Assembly: GCA_963843315.1 (NCBI GenBank)
Contig: CAWJJU010000005.1
Coordinates: forward strand, 62,001-126,000
From: JAWVFM01 sp963843315
GTDB lineage: Bacteria > Actinomycetota > Thermoleophilia > Solirubrobacterales > 70-9
Length of the DNA stretch: 64,000 bases
Direction: 5' to 3'
Position numbers and translations under genes: made by a program. Of this stretch, positions 26,464-34,929 are shown piece after piece (within the stretch, counting starts at the first letter, position 1; each line of letters starts with the position of its first letter). Under the pieces are notes generated by a model. That model saw nothing but the letters and a program-made list of their open reading frames with translations. It ran no database searches and was not told the DNA's origin.

Positions 26464-27392
26464 AGAAGAAGATCGAGACCCCCGAGGTCCTGACAAACCT
26501 TTACCGCGATCTGCGCGACCGGCGCCTACTGATCGTGGTCGTCGCCCTGCTGATCGCGATCGTGGCGATTCCCTTCGCCCTCGGCAAGAAGGCCGATACG
26601 CCCCCCGCGCCGCTGGCCGCGACGCCCCGGACAACTTCGGCGGAGCTGACGATCCCGGCCGTGACGCTGGCCGACCAGCCGGGGATCACCAATTACCGCA
26701 AGCGCCTGGAGAAGTTCAAGAACGAGAATCCGTTCAAGGCACAGTTCGTTCCGAAGTCGCCCACCACAGCCGGCACGGGCAGCTCGAGCTCGCCCGCCGG
26801 CAGCTCGTCCGGCACGAGTGCCTCGACGTCTTCCGGATCGCCCCTGCCAGTAGCGCCGGTCAACACGCCGTCCGGCGCCACGACCACGGCTTCCGTCACG
26901 CCCCCGCCCCCCAGCGACGGTGGCAGCGGGAACGGTGGCAACGGGAACGGCGGGAACAACCACGGTGGCGGCGGTCACACGATCCGCACCGTGACCCAGC
27001 TCTTCACGCGCCGGGTGGACGTCACCATCGGCAAGACCGGCGGCAACGTCAAGACCATGAACTCGGTTGAGCCGATGACGATCCTGCCGAACCCGGACAC
27101 GCCGGTGATCGCCTTCCTCGGCACCGACGAGAAGGGCAAGAACGCCGCATTCGTCCTCTCCTCGCGGTCGGTCGCGACCGGCGGCACGGCCTCCTGCGTG
27201 CCGAGCCCCCAGAACTGCATCTACGTCTCGATGCGAGCGGGCCAGAGCATCACCCTCGACTACACGCCGGAGGGGGCAACGGACCCCGTGTCCTACACCC
27301 TGAACCTCACTCGGATCCGGGACGTCAACGTGAAGAACCCCAAGTCGGGCAAGTCGAGCGCCGGCTACACGGCGGGCGGGAGCAGTGGCTGA
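26460..27392 (+). CDS. Membrane-anchored protein following PilO, PilP by position only
   Basis: 310 residues with one N-terminal transmembrane helix (LLIVVVALLIAIVAIPFAL), a Ser/Thr/Pro and Gly/Asn-rich linker (about residues 100-175) and a C-terminal beta-rich domain (HTIRTVTQLFTRRVDVTIGK ... RIRDVNVKNPKSGKSS). Gene order after pilMNO is that of PilP, but no lipobox and no clear PilP signature are seen, and a Gram-positive cell has no secretin for it to contact. GTG start overlaps the pilO stop, so it is in the same operon. Function is inferred from context only. Confidence 0.7.
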   Translation: MKKKIETPEVLTNLYRDLRDRRLLIVVVALLIAIVAIPFALGKKADTPPAPLAATPRTTSAELTIPAVTLADQPGITNYRKRLEKFKNENPFKAQFVPKSPTTAGTGSSSSPAGSSSGTSASTSSGSPLPVAPVNTPSGATTTASVTPPPPSDGGSGNGGNGNGGNNHGGGGHTIRTVTQLFTRRVDVTIGKTGGNVKTMNSVEPMTILPNPDTPVIAFLGTDEKGKNAAFVLSSRSVATGGTASCVPSPQNCIYVSMRAGQSITLDYTPEGATDPVSYTLNLTRIRDVNVKNPKSGKSSAGYTAGGSSG

Positions 27393-28833
27393 GCGGCGCC
27401 TCCGCGCCGGCCGCGCGTTTGCCGCGGCAATCCTGATCGCGGCCCTCGCGGCCGCTCTGCTTGCCGGCGGCGCCCTCGCGGCCCACCACCACCATCACGC
27501 GAAGAGGGCCAAGCTCTCGATCTCGGACACCTCGGTGAAGGAGCCCGACGGCTCGGCCACGGCGAAGGCCAGGTTCAAGGTCTCGCTCTCCAAGAAGGCC
27601 AAGCGCACGGTCAAGGCCTCGTGGGGGACGGTGAACGGCTCCGCGGGGACGACCGACTTCCAGGCGGCCAACGGCAGGCTCGTCATCAAGAAGCACCACA
27701 GGAGGACCCACCTCTCCGTGACCGTCCTCGGCGACAACCAGCACGAGGGCAACGAGACTTTCCACGTCAAACTCAGCCACGTGAAGGGCGCGAAGGCCAA
27801 GCGCTCCTCCGCGACGGCCACGATCATCGACAACGACTCCGGTGGGGGAGGCGGCCACGCGCCCGACGCCGACGGCGACGGGATCCCGGACTCGCTTGAC
27901 GCGTGCCCCAACGTCCCCGACCCCGACGGCTACTGCCCCAAGTCGGTCTACGCCGTCAACGACGGCACCGTCGGCCCGGGGTCGAAGGTGCGTGTCAACG
28001 ACCTCATGATCACCGCCGTGGATCGCACCGACAACGTGGCCTGGGCGGGCGAGCAGCCGTCGGACTCGGGCTGGCAGGGCGCCAAGTACTCGGCGCTCGA
28101 GCTCGACGACAGCGCCGGCCTGCCCGTTGCGCTGGCGATCGGCGACCGGATCTCGGTGGCGGGGACATCCGGCAGCGGCGGCTTCGACGTCGTCTCGATC
28201 ACCACCTCCTCGACCGGCGGCACGCCCGTCCCCGCCGGCCTGTCGGTCGCCAACGTCGGCGACCCAAAGTACGACGCGGTCCTCGGGACGCTGAGTGGCG
28301 AGACGCTCACGAGCCCGGGCGCGCAATGGACCCTCTTCTCAGGGGTTGGCGTCGGCAGCAAGATCATCACGAGCCTCCCCTCGAAGCCCGCCGGCACCTA
28401 CTTCTCGAGCATCACCGGGATCTCCAGCGGCTCCGTGGCCTCACCGTCGCTGCTGCCGCGGATCAACGCGGACATCGTCGAGGGGACGATGCCCGCGCGC
28501 TCGGTGACGACGCTCCACATGACCGACGACTGCGTCAACGTCAACGAGGTCGGGGTGAAGGTCGGCGTCGTCACGCTCGACGGCCCTGCCCCGGTGGGTG
28601 GCGCCACCGTGACCGCCGCGACGAGCCAGCCATCGGCCATCACCCTCCTACCGCTGAGCGTGCCCGCCGGCACCAACCATGGCAACCTGATGGCTTCGGG
28701 AGGCTCCTCCGCGAGCGCGATTTCCTTCACCGCGTCGCTCCCGGCAAACGGCTCGCCCATTTCCGGCGACGGCGTCCTCGACGTCCGCGACGTCAACGTC
28801 GGCGACACCGCCTGCTCGATCGACACGAATTAG
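27385..28833 (+). CDS. Secreted Calx-beta and thrombospondin type 3 repeat protein
   Basis: 482 residues. An Arg-rich start and hydrophobic core (AFAAAILIAALAAALLAG) form a signal peptide, and the mature N-terminus begins AAHHHHHAKRAK, a natural His run. Residues about 45-150 look like a Calx-beta domain (ISDTSVKEPDGSATAKARF ... NETFHVKL ... ATIIDND). Then comes a calcium-binding type 3 repeat DADGDGIPDSLDACPNVPDP and a long beta-rich C-terminal region. It overlaps the preceding pilus-operon gene, so it is probably a cell-surface calcium-binding protein made together with the pili. No wall-anchoring motif is seen. Confidence 0.78.
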   Translation: MAERRLRAGRAFAAAILIAALAAALLAGGALAAHHHHHAKRAKLSISDTSVKEPDGSATAKARFKVSLSKKAKRTVKASWGTVNGSAGTTDFQAANGRLVIKKHHRRTHLSVTVLGDNQHEGNETFHVKLSHVKGAKAKRSSATATIIDNDSGGGGGHAPDADGDGIPDSLDACPNVPDPDGYCPKSVYAVNDGTVGPGSKVRVNDLMITAVDRTDNVAWAGEQPSDSGWQGAKYSALELDDSAGLPVALAIGDRISVAGTSGSGGFDVVSITTSSTGGTPVPAGLSVANVGDPKYDAVLGTLSGETLTSPGAQWTLFSGVGVGSKIITSLPSKPAGTYFSSITGISSGSVASPSLLPRINADIVEGTMPARSVTTLHMTDDCVNVNEVGVKVGVVTLDGPAPVGGATVTAATSQPSAITLLPLSVPAGTNHGNLMASGGSSASAISFTASLPANGSPISGDGVLDVRDVNVGDTACSIDTN

Positions 28834-28875
28834 CCCGCGCCGGGTCTCGCACAGGCGGCCCGTCAGCCCGCCCTC

Positions 28876-28881
28876 TAGCCT
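28876..28881 (+). promoter_or_regulatory. Putative -10 element of aroC (leaderless type)
   Basis: TAGCCT lies 10 bases before the aroC ATG at 28892 in the 58-base gap after the pilus operon. No Shine-Dalgarno sequence is visible. Confidence 0.35.
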
Positions 28882-28891
28882 CTCGGCCCTG

Positions 28892-30061
28892 ATGGCGACG
28901 CTTCGCTTCACCACCGCCGGCGAGTCGCACGGGCCGGGGCTCGTGACGATCGTCGAAGGGCTGCCCGCGGGCCTCGAGCTCGACCGCGAGCGGATCGACG
29001 CCGACCTGGCGCGCCGCCAGCTCGGTCACGGCCGGGGCGGGCGCATGAAGATCGAGTCCGACGCCGCGGAGGTGCGATCGGGGGTGCGCCACGGCAGGAC
29101 CCTCGGAAGCCCGGTTGCCGTGCTGGTCGCCAACCGCGACTACGAGAACTGGGAAGAGCGCATGAACCCGTGGCCGGTGAGCGGCGCCGAGATCGAGGAG
29201 GTCCACACTCCGCGCCCGGGCCACGCCGACCTGGCGGGCCTTCAGAAGTACGGGTTCCGCGACGCGCGCAACGTGCTGGAGCGCGCCTCCGCGCGCGAGA
29301 CCGCGGCGCGAGTCGCCGCCGGCGCTCTGGCCAAGGAGCTTCTGCGGGCGTTCGGCGTGGAGATCCGAAGCCACGTGATCCAGATCGCCTCGGTCACCGC
29401 GCCCGAGCGCGAGCCGCTTGCCCTGGAGGACTTCGAGGGGGTCGACGAGTCGCCCGTGCGCTGCCTCGACGAGCAGGCGGCCGAGCTGATGGTGGAGGAG
29501 ATCAACCGCCTGCGCAAGGCCAACGAGAGCCTGGGCGGGGTCTTCGAGGTTCGCGCCTTCGGCCTGGTACCCGGCCTGGGCTCGCACGTATCCTGGGAGG
29601 AGCGCCTCGACGGGCGCCTCGCGGGCGCCGTGGTGTCGATCCAGGCCGTCAAGGGCGTCTCCGTGGGCGAGGCCTGGGAGGTCGCCGGTTGGGCCGGCTC
29701 CGAGTCCCACGACGAGATCTTCCATTCGCCCGAGCGCGGCATCTACCGCGAGACCAATCGCGCCGGCGGCGTCGAGGGCGGCATGACCAACGGCGAGCCG
29801 CTGGTCGTGCGGGGCGCCCTGAAGCCGATCTCCACCCTCACGAAGCCGCTTCGAACCGTGGACACCCAGACGCTCGAGCCCACGCAGGCGCTTCGCGAGC
29901 GCACCGACTCCACCGTCGTGCCCGCCGCGGGCGTGGTCGCCGAGGCGATGGTCGCCCTGGTGCTGGCGGCCGCCTACCGGGAGAAGTTCGGCGGCGACCA
30001 CATCGACGATGCCCGCGCTGCCCTGGAGGCCTACCGGGAGCGGATCGGGTGGAGGCGCTGA
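28892..30061 (+). CDS. aroC: Chorismate synthase
   Basis: FMN-dependent enzyme that converts EPSP to chorismate, the last step of the shikimate pathway. 389 residues. Signatures are TAGESHGPGLVTIVEGLPAG at the start, the Arg-rich RRQLGHGRGGRMKIE, RPGHADLAGLQKYGFRDARN and GMTNGEPLVVRGALKPISTL near the end. Its last 13 bases overlap the start of the fused aroKB gene, so translation is coupled with the enzymes that act earlier in the pathway. Confidence 0.96.
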   Translation: MATLRFTTAGESHGPGLVTIVEGLPAGLELDRERIDADLARRQLGHGRGGRMKIESDAAEVRSGVRHGRTLGSPVAVLVANRDYENWEERMNPWPVSGAEIEEVHTPRPGHADLAGLQKYGFRDARNVLERASARETAARVAAGALAKELLRAFGVEIRSHVIQIASVTAPEREPLALEDFEGVDESPVRCLDEQAAELMVEEINRLRKANESLGGVFEVRAFGLVPGLGSHVSWEERLDGRLAGAVVSIQAVKGVSVGEAWEVAGWAGSESHDEIFHSPERGIYRETNRAGGVEGGMTNGEPLVVRGALKPISTLTKPLRTVDTQTLEPTQALRERTDSTVVPAAGVVAEAMVALVLAAAYREKFGGDHIDDARAALEAYRERIGWRR

Positions 30062-31593
30062 GCTCCGACAACCGCTCGCTGGTCTTCATCGGCTTCATGG
30101 GCGCGGGGAAGACCAAGGCGGCGGCCGCCGTGGCCGGCGCCCTGGGCCTCCGAGCCCGCGACGCCGACGCCGAGCTCCAGGCGGAGCTCGGCATGCCGAT
30201 CGCCGATTTCTTCGAGCAGAATGGCGAGGAGGAGTTCCGCCATCGCGAGGCGGCCCTCGTCGGCGCGCTTCTGCGCGACTCGCGCGGCGAGGCGATCGCG
30301 CTCGGGGGCGGCGCCGTGCTGTCGCAGAGCGTGCGCGAGGCCCTCGCCGCCCACGTCGTCGTATGGCTGAACGTCGACGCGGGCGAGGCCTGGGGGAGGG
30401 TGGAGGGCTCCGAGCGCCCCCTGGCGCGCGACCGCGACGCGTTCGAGTCGCTGCACGCCGACCGCGCGCCGCTGTACGCGGAGGTCGCGGACGCGATCGT
30501 GCCGGGCCGCCGGGATGCGCTCGCCGACGCGACGCCCGCGCTCGCCGCGCTGCGCGGCGCGCCGCCCACGACCAAGCTCCTGTGGGCCGAGAGCGCCTCG
30601 GGCGGCTACCCGGCCTTCATCGGCCCGGGGGCCCTTGGCGGCGTTCGGATCGAGCTTCCCGGCCGGGCCTTCTGCGTGACCGACGAGCACGTCGGCAGGC
30701 TTCACGCCGGGAGCCTGGGTGGCGCCGAGGCCACGATCACCGTGCCCGCCGGCGAGGGCTCGAAGAGCCTGGCCGAGGCGGAGCGCGTGCTGGCCGAGCT
30801 CGCCGAGAACGGGATGCGCCGCGACGACCACCTCGTGGCACTGGGCGGCGGCGTGGTGGGCGATCTCGGCGGCTTCTGCGCCGCCGTGTACCAGCGTGGG
30901 GTCCCCGTGGTGCAGGCGCCGACGACTCTCCTCGCCCAGGTGGACTCGGCATATGGGGGCAAGACGGGAGTCGACATCGAGACCGCCAAGAACTACGTCG
31001 GCGCCTATCACCTGCCCGCCGCCGTGCTGGCCGACACCTCCACGCTCGAGACGCTCCCGGCGGAGGAGCTTCGCTCCGGGTTCGTCGAGGCGCTGAAGAC
31101 CGGCCTGCTGGCGGGCGGCGAGCTGTGGGAGCGCACCCGTGCGCTGGTGGCGCTCGACGCCGGCGCCGTGGCTCCGCTCGTCGCGCCGTGCGCGGCCTAC
31201 AAGCTCGAGGTGGTCGCGGCCGATGAGCGCGACGCCGGCCGTCGCATGGAGCTGAACCTGGGACACACGGTCGGGCACGCGATCGAGGCCGCGACGAGCT
31301 ACTCGCGCTTTCGCCACGGTGAGGCGGTCGGCCTGGGCCTGCTCGCGGCGCTGCGGATCTCGGGAGCGAGCGCCCTGAGAGACGAGGTGGAGGCAACCCT
31401 CGCGCGCCTGGGCCTGCCCACCGGCCTCGGCGGCGGGGCCGAGGCGGACGCGGTGATGCAGGCGCTCGAACTGGACAAGAAGCGCGACGCCGAGGGGGTG
31501 AGGTTCGTCCTGCTCGAACGACCCGGCGAGCCTCGCGTGGGACAGCTGGTCGATCGCGCTAGCGTGGAGGCTGCAGTGAGGGAGCTCCTTTGA
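30049..31593 (+). CDS. aroKB: Bifunctional shikimate kinase / 3-dehydroquinate synthase
   Basis: 514-residue fusion. Residues about 1-170 are shikimate kinase: FIGFMGAGKTKAAAAVA (Walker A), DADAELQAELG, FFEQNGEEEFRHRE and LGGGAV. Residues about 175-514 are a 3-dehydroquinate synthase: EGSKSLAEAERVLAEL, LGGGVVGDLGGF, TTLLAQVDSAYGGKTGVD, and zinc ligands in ELNLGHTVGHAIE and FRHGEAVGLG. Such AroK-AroB fusions are known in a few lineages, for example Thermotoga. GTG 30049 overlaps aroC by 13 bases, and the end overlaps aroQ by TTGA. The frame stays open upstream, but that part is a shadow of aroC. Confidence 0.93.
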   Translation: MEALSSDNRSLVFIGFMGAGKTKAAAAVAGALGLRARDADAELQAELGMPIADFFEQNGEEEFRHREAALVGALLRDSRGEAIALGGGAVLSQSVREALAAHVVVWLNVDAGEAWGRVEGSERPLARDRDAFESLHADRAPLYAEVADAIVPGRRDALADATPALAALRGAPPTTKLLWAESASGGYPAFIGPGALGGVRIELPGRAFCVTDEHVGRLHAGSLGGAEATITVPAGEGSKSLAEAERVLAELAENGMRRDDHLVALGGGVVGDLGGFCAAVYQRGVPVVQAPTTLLAQVDSAYGGKTGVDIETAKNYVGAYHLPAAVLADTSTLETLPAEELRSGFVEALKTGLLAGGELWERTRALVALDAGAVAPLVAPCAAYKLEVVAADERDAGRRMELNLGHTVGHAIEAATSYSRFRHGEAVGLGLLAALRISGASALRDEVEATLARLGLPTGLGGGAEADAVMQALELDKKRDAEGVRFVLLERPGEPRVGQLVDRASVEAAVRELL

Positions 31594-32042
31594 GCGGCAG
31601 CCACCACCGGGTCGAGGTCATGAACGGCGTGAACCTCGACGCCCTCGGCCGCCGCGACCCCGAGCACTACGGCGGGGAGACGCTCGCCGTGCTCGAGAAC
31701 TCCGTGCGTCGGTGGGCATCCGATCTCGGCCTCGACGTTTTCTTCTTTCAGACCAACCACGAGGGCGAGTTCGTGGAGGAGCTCCACCGTCTCCCCGAGC
31801 GCGTCGACGCGGTGCTCCTGAACCCGGGTGCCTGGACCCACTATTCCTACGCCATCCGCGACGCGGTGGAGCTGGCCGAGGTGCCCGCCGTCGAGGTCCA
31901 CATCTCCGACGTCGACTCGCGCGAGGAGTGGCGGCGAATCTCCGTGCTCGAGGGGCTCGTCGTCGGCCGCGTGGCCGGCGAGGGCATCGAGGGCTATCGC
32001 AGCGCGCTCGAGATCCTGGCCAAGGAGCTGGGCGCGAGTTGA
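31590..32042 (+). CDS. aroQ: Type II 3-dehydroquinate dehydratase
   Basis: 150-residue dodecameric-type dehydratase of the shikimate pathway. The catalytic Tyr lies in GRRDPEHYGG, followed by FQTNHEGEFVEELH, NPGAWTHYSYAIRDA and the catalytic His in VEVHISDVDSREEWR. The usual GPNLNLLG is altered to NGVNLDALG, an unusual but position-matched variant. TTG start overlaps the aroKB stop and the TGA overlaps the pepP start, so four genes form a continuous coupled unit with aroC. Confidence 0.92.
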   Translation: MSGSHHRVEVMNGVNLDALGRRDPEHYGGETLAVLENSVRRWASDLGLDVFFFQTNHEGEFVEELHRLPERVDAVLLNPGAWTHYSYAIRDAVELAEVPAVEVHISDVDSREEWRRISVLEGLVVGRVAGEGIEGYRSALEILAKELGAS

Positions 32043-33139
32043 GTGACACGCGCGCCGAGCGCCTCGGCGCCGCCGTCGCCGCGAAGGGGCTCGATCAGCT
32101 CATCGTGGGCGACCTCGTCCACCCGGGCGACTCGTTCGGCGACGCGATGAGCGACATCCGCTGGCTGACCGGCTTCGGCGGCTCCAGCGGCCTGGGTCTC
32201 GTGGGCCCGGGCCTCAGCGTGTTCATCACCGACTTCCGCTACGCCGAGCGCGTGGCCGCGGACGTCAGCGACGACTTCGAGAAGGTCGTGGCCAGGACCC
32301 GCCTGATGCAGACCCTGACCGAGCGCCTCTCCGGCCGGGTGGGCTTCGACGAGGGCCAGACGAGCGTTCGCAACCTGAAGGCGCTCGAGAAGGAGCTGCC
32401 GGAGGGCGTCGAGCTCGCGCCGGCCTCCGGGCTGGTCTCCGGGCTGCGGCGCACCAAGGACGACGCCGAGATCGAGGCGATCGCCGAGGCTGCCACGGTC
32501 GCGGACGAGGTGTACGAGTGGCTCTGTGGCCAGGGCTTTGCCGGCAAGACCGAACGTGCCATCGCGCTCGCCGCCGAGATCCGCATGCGCGAGCTGGGCG
32601 CCGAGGGGCCGTCGTTCCCGCCCATCGTGGCGGCGGGGCCGCACGCGGCGATCCCGCACCACGAGCCCGGCGAGACGGTCGTCTCCGAGGGCGAGCTGGT
32701 GCTCATCGATATGGGCGCGAGGGTCCGCGGCTACTGCTCGGATGCGACGCGCACGTTCGCGGTCGGCGAGGTCGGCGACGACGCCAGGGAGGTCTACGAG
32801 CTGGTCCGGCGAGCTCAGCAGACCGGCCTGGAGGCCGTCAGGGCGGGCGTGGAGGGCAAGGCGGCCGACGCCGCGTCGCGCGAGCCAATCGAGACGGCCG
32901 GCCACGGCGACGACTACGGCCACGGCCTGGGCCACGGAGTCGGGCTCGACGTTCACGAGGCCCCGCGGCTGGGCAAGACCTCCGAGGACACCCTCCAGGC
33001 CGGCGACGTGGTCAGCGTCGAGCCCGGCGTGTACCTGCCGGGCCGGTTCGGCGTGCGAATCGAGGACCTCGTCCTCGTGAAGGACGGCGGCGTTCGCAAC
33101 TTCAACTCCTTCACCAAGGAGCTTCGGACCGTCTCCTGA
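32039..33139 (+). CDS. pepP: M24 family Xaa-Pro aminopeptidase
   Basis: 366-residue pita-bread metallopeptidase. The N-terminal creatinase-like domain covers about residues 1-125 and the catalytic M24 domain follows. Metal ligands are visible as two Asp residues (LIDMGARVRGYCSDATRTF), the His in GHGLGHGVGLDVHEAP, and Glu residues in SVEPGVYLPGRFGVRIEDL. It releases N-terminal residues before proline. The TTG start overlaps the aroQ stop. An aroQ-pepP-efp-nusB order is common in Gram-positive genomes; here ltrA is inserted before efp. Confidence 0.92.
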   Translation: MSDTRAERLGAAVAAKGLDQLIVGDLVHPGDSFGDAMSDIRWLTGFGGSSGLGLVGPGLSVFITDFRYAERVAADVSDDFEKVVARTRLMQTLTERLSGRVGFDEGQTSVRNLKALEKELPEGVELAPASGLVSGLRRTKDDAEIEAIAEAATVADEVYEWLCGQGFAGKTERAIALAAEIRMRELGAEGPSFPPIVAAGPHAAIPHHEPGETVVSEGELVLIDMGARVRGYCSDATRTFAVGEVGDDAREVYELVRRAQQTGLEAVRAGVEGKAADAASREPIETAGHGDDYGHGLGHGVGLDVHEAPRLGKTSEDTLQAGDVVSVEPGVYLPGRFGVRIEDLVLVKDGGVRNFNSFTKELRTVS

Positions 33140-33142
33140 TCG

Positions 33143-34315
33143 TCAGTGCGCGGGAGCGTGGCGCACTCGGTAGCGGCCGTCCCCGTACAGGCGCGTCTCA
33201 TAGGCGATCATCGCCCACAGCGCCACGTCGACGACGGCGACCGTCGCCAGGGCGGCGACGTGCGTGGCGACGGGAAGCAGGGCGATCAGGGCGGCGCCGA
33301 GGATCAGCCGCTGGCGATTCACCGTGTGCACATGGCGCAGGCGAAACGCGACGTGCCCCCAGAGGTAGAGCGCGGTCCCTCCCAGCAAGGCGAAGGCGGG
33401 CACCGTGCGCAGGTGCTCGTCGACTCCGGCAAGCGTCTCCTTCAGGCCGAAGGCGGTCAGGACGATGCCCGCCACCATGAAGAAGTGGATGTAGGAATAG
33501 GAGTCGCGGGCCATCTCGTTGAGCTCGCGGCCGGGGGCCGCTGCCGCGAGCCGGCGTGCCGCCACCAGCGCCACGACGTCGAAGTAGATCCACCACAGCG
33601 CCGCGGAGAACCCGATGCCGAGCACCGCGGCGGCCGCGATGCCGGCGGTGAGGTGCGTCCCGGCGCCGACGCCGATCGCGACGATCGACTCGCCCAGGGC
33701 GATGAGGACGATCAGCCCGTGACGCTCGGCGAAATGCTGGGGCACGAGCTTCCAGCCCTCGGCGCCGAAGAAGTAGGGCCCGCCGGTGTCGAGGGCCACC
33801 GCCAGCAGCCACGCGCCCGCCTGCGCGGCCCCGTCGAGGAACGAGGCGCCGACGAGGATCAGCACGCCGATGGCCGTGCTCGCGGCCAGGGTGCTCACCG
33901 AGTGCCGCAGGTCAGGATCGTCGCGGCTCGCGATCACGAACAGGGCGATGTGGGCCGCGCGCACGAACCCGTAGGCGATCGCGAACTCCAGGGCGAGGCT
34001 GCCGAAGGCGGCCGGAACGCAGATCGCGCAGATCAGGAATGCCGCCATCGCGGCGAAGATCGACAGGCGGACAGCGTCGTCCTCGGGATCGACGACGCTC
34101 GTCAGCCACGCATAGCCGCCCCACGACCACCACAGCACGCTCAGCACGAGGATGCCCTGCGCGAGCCCGCTCCAGGTGGGGTGGTGGGACATCAGCTCCG
34201 TGCACTGCGTGACCGCCAGCACGAACACCAGGTCGAAGAACAGCTCGAGCGGCATCACCTGCTCGCCCTCGCGCCGGGAGGGGTTCAGCCGGGACCGTCG
34301 CTCGGTGCTCGCCAC
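33143..34315 (-). CDS. LtrA-family low-temperature requirement membrane protein
   Basis: 390-residue polytopic membrane protein with about 10-12 hydrophobic segments and the family signature VMPLELFFDLVFVLAVTQ near the N-terminus, WWSWGGYAWLTS, the central QHFAERHGLIVLIALGESIV and a C-terminal RLRHVHTVNRQR region. The family was named from Listeria growth at low temperature, but its molecular role is unknown. Reverse-oriented between pepP and efp, ending 3 bases from pepP. GTG start, with TAGCCT 6 bases upstream as a possible -10. Confidence 0.88.
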   Translation of the reverse strand: MASTERRSRLNPSRREGEQVMPLELFFDLVFVLAVTQCTELMSHHPTWSGLAQGILVLSVLWWSWGGYAWLTSVVDPEDDAVRLSIFAAMAAFLICAICVPAAFGSLALEFAIAYGFVRAAHIALFVIASRDDPDLRHSVSTLAASTAIGVLILVGASFLDGAAQAGAWLLAVALDTGGPYFFGAEGWKLVPQHFAERHGLIVLIALGESIVAIGVGAGTHLTAGIAAAAVLGIGFSAALWWIYFDVVALVAARRLAAAAPGRELNEMARDSYSYIHFFMVAGIVLTAFGLKETLAGVDEHLRTVPAFALLGGTALYLWGHVAFRLRHVHTVNRQRLILGAALIALLPVATHVAALATVAVVDVALWAMIAYETRLYGDGRYRVRHAPAH

Positions 34316-34343
34316 GTCGCCAGGCTAGCCCGGGAGCGCTCGC

Positions 34344-34349
34344 TACGCT
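34344..34349 (+). promoter_or_regulatory. Putative -10 element of efp (leaderless type)
   Basis: TACGCT lies 8 bases before the GTG start of efp, in the 42-base gap between the divergent ltrA and efp genes. No Shine-Dalgarno sequence intervenes. Confidence 0.4.
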
Positions 34350-34357
34350 CACGCCCA

Positions 34358-34918
34358 GTGATCTCGACCAACCAGTTCAAGAACGGCGCCCACATCGAAA
34401 ACGAGGGCGTCATCTACCGCATCGTCGACTTCCAGCACGTGAAGCCCGGCAAGGGCGGCGCCTTCGTGCGCACGAAGCTGCGCAAGCTCGAGGACGGCTC
34501 GGTCATCGACAAGACCTTCAGGGCCGGCGAGAAGTTCCGGCCGGTTCGCACCGAGACCAAGCGCATGCAGTACCTCTACGACTCGGGCGACGCCGCGGTG
34601 TTCATGGACACGGACACCTACGAGCAGCTCGAGATCCCGCGCCAGACGGCGGGGGAGGACATGCGCTGGGTGCTGCCCAACGACACGGTCGAGGTCCTGT
34701 ACGTCGACGAGCGCCCCACGGGCGTTCAGGTGCCGAGCGCGGTGGACCTGACGGTGTCCAAGACCGACCCCGGTCTCAAGGGCGACACCGCCTCGGGCGG
34801 AGGCTCCAAGCCGGCGACGCTCGAGACCGGCGTCGAGATCCAGGTGCCGCTGTTCATCGACGAGGGCGAGCGAGTTCGCGTCGACACCCGCAGCGGCGAA
34901 TACGTCTCGCGCGCCTAG
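34358..34918 (+). CDS. efp: Elongation factor P
   Basis: 186-residue three-domain tRNA mimic that rescues ribosomes stalled on polyproline. It begins VISTNQFKNGAHIE; the KOW-like loop HVKPGKGGAFVRTKL carries the residue at the loop tip that contacts the P-site tRNA; the C-terminal OB domain ends VPLFIDEGERVRVDTRSGEY, the EF-P signature. Start is GTG 34358. The frame runs open far upstream only because of the opposite-strand ltrA. nusB starts 11 bases after the stop. Confidence 0.95.
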   Translation: MISTNQFKNGAHIENEGVIYRIVDFQHVKPGKGGAFVRTKLRKLEDGSVIDKTFRAGEKFRPVRTETKRMQYLYDSGDAAVFMDTDTYEQLEIPRQTAGEDMRWVLPNDTVEVLYVDERPTGVQVPSAVDLTVSKTDPGLKGDTASGGGSKPATLETGVEIQVPLFIDEGERVRVDTRSGEYVSRA

Positions 34919-34929
34919 GACGCGAAGCC

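Noticed and set aside
26460..27392. Assigning this gene as pilP
   Set aside because: No lipobox, no PilP domain signature and no secretin partner in a monoderm; only position supports it.
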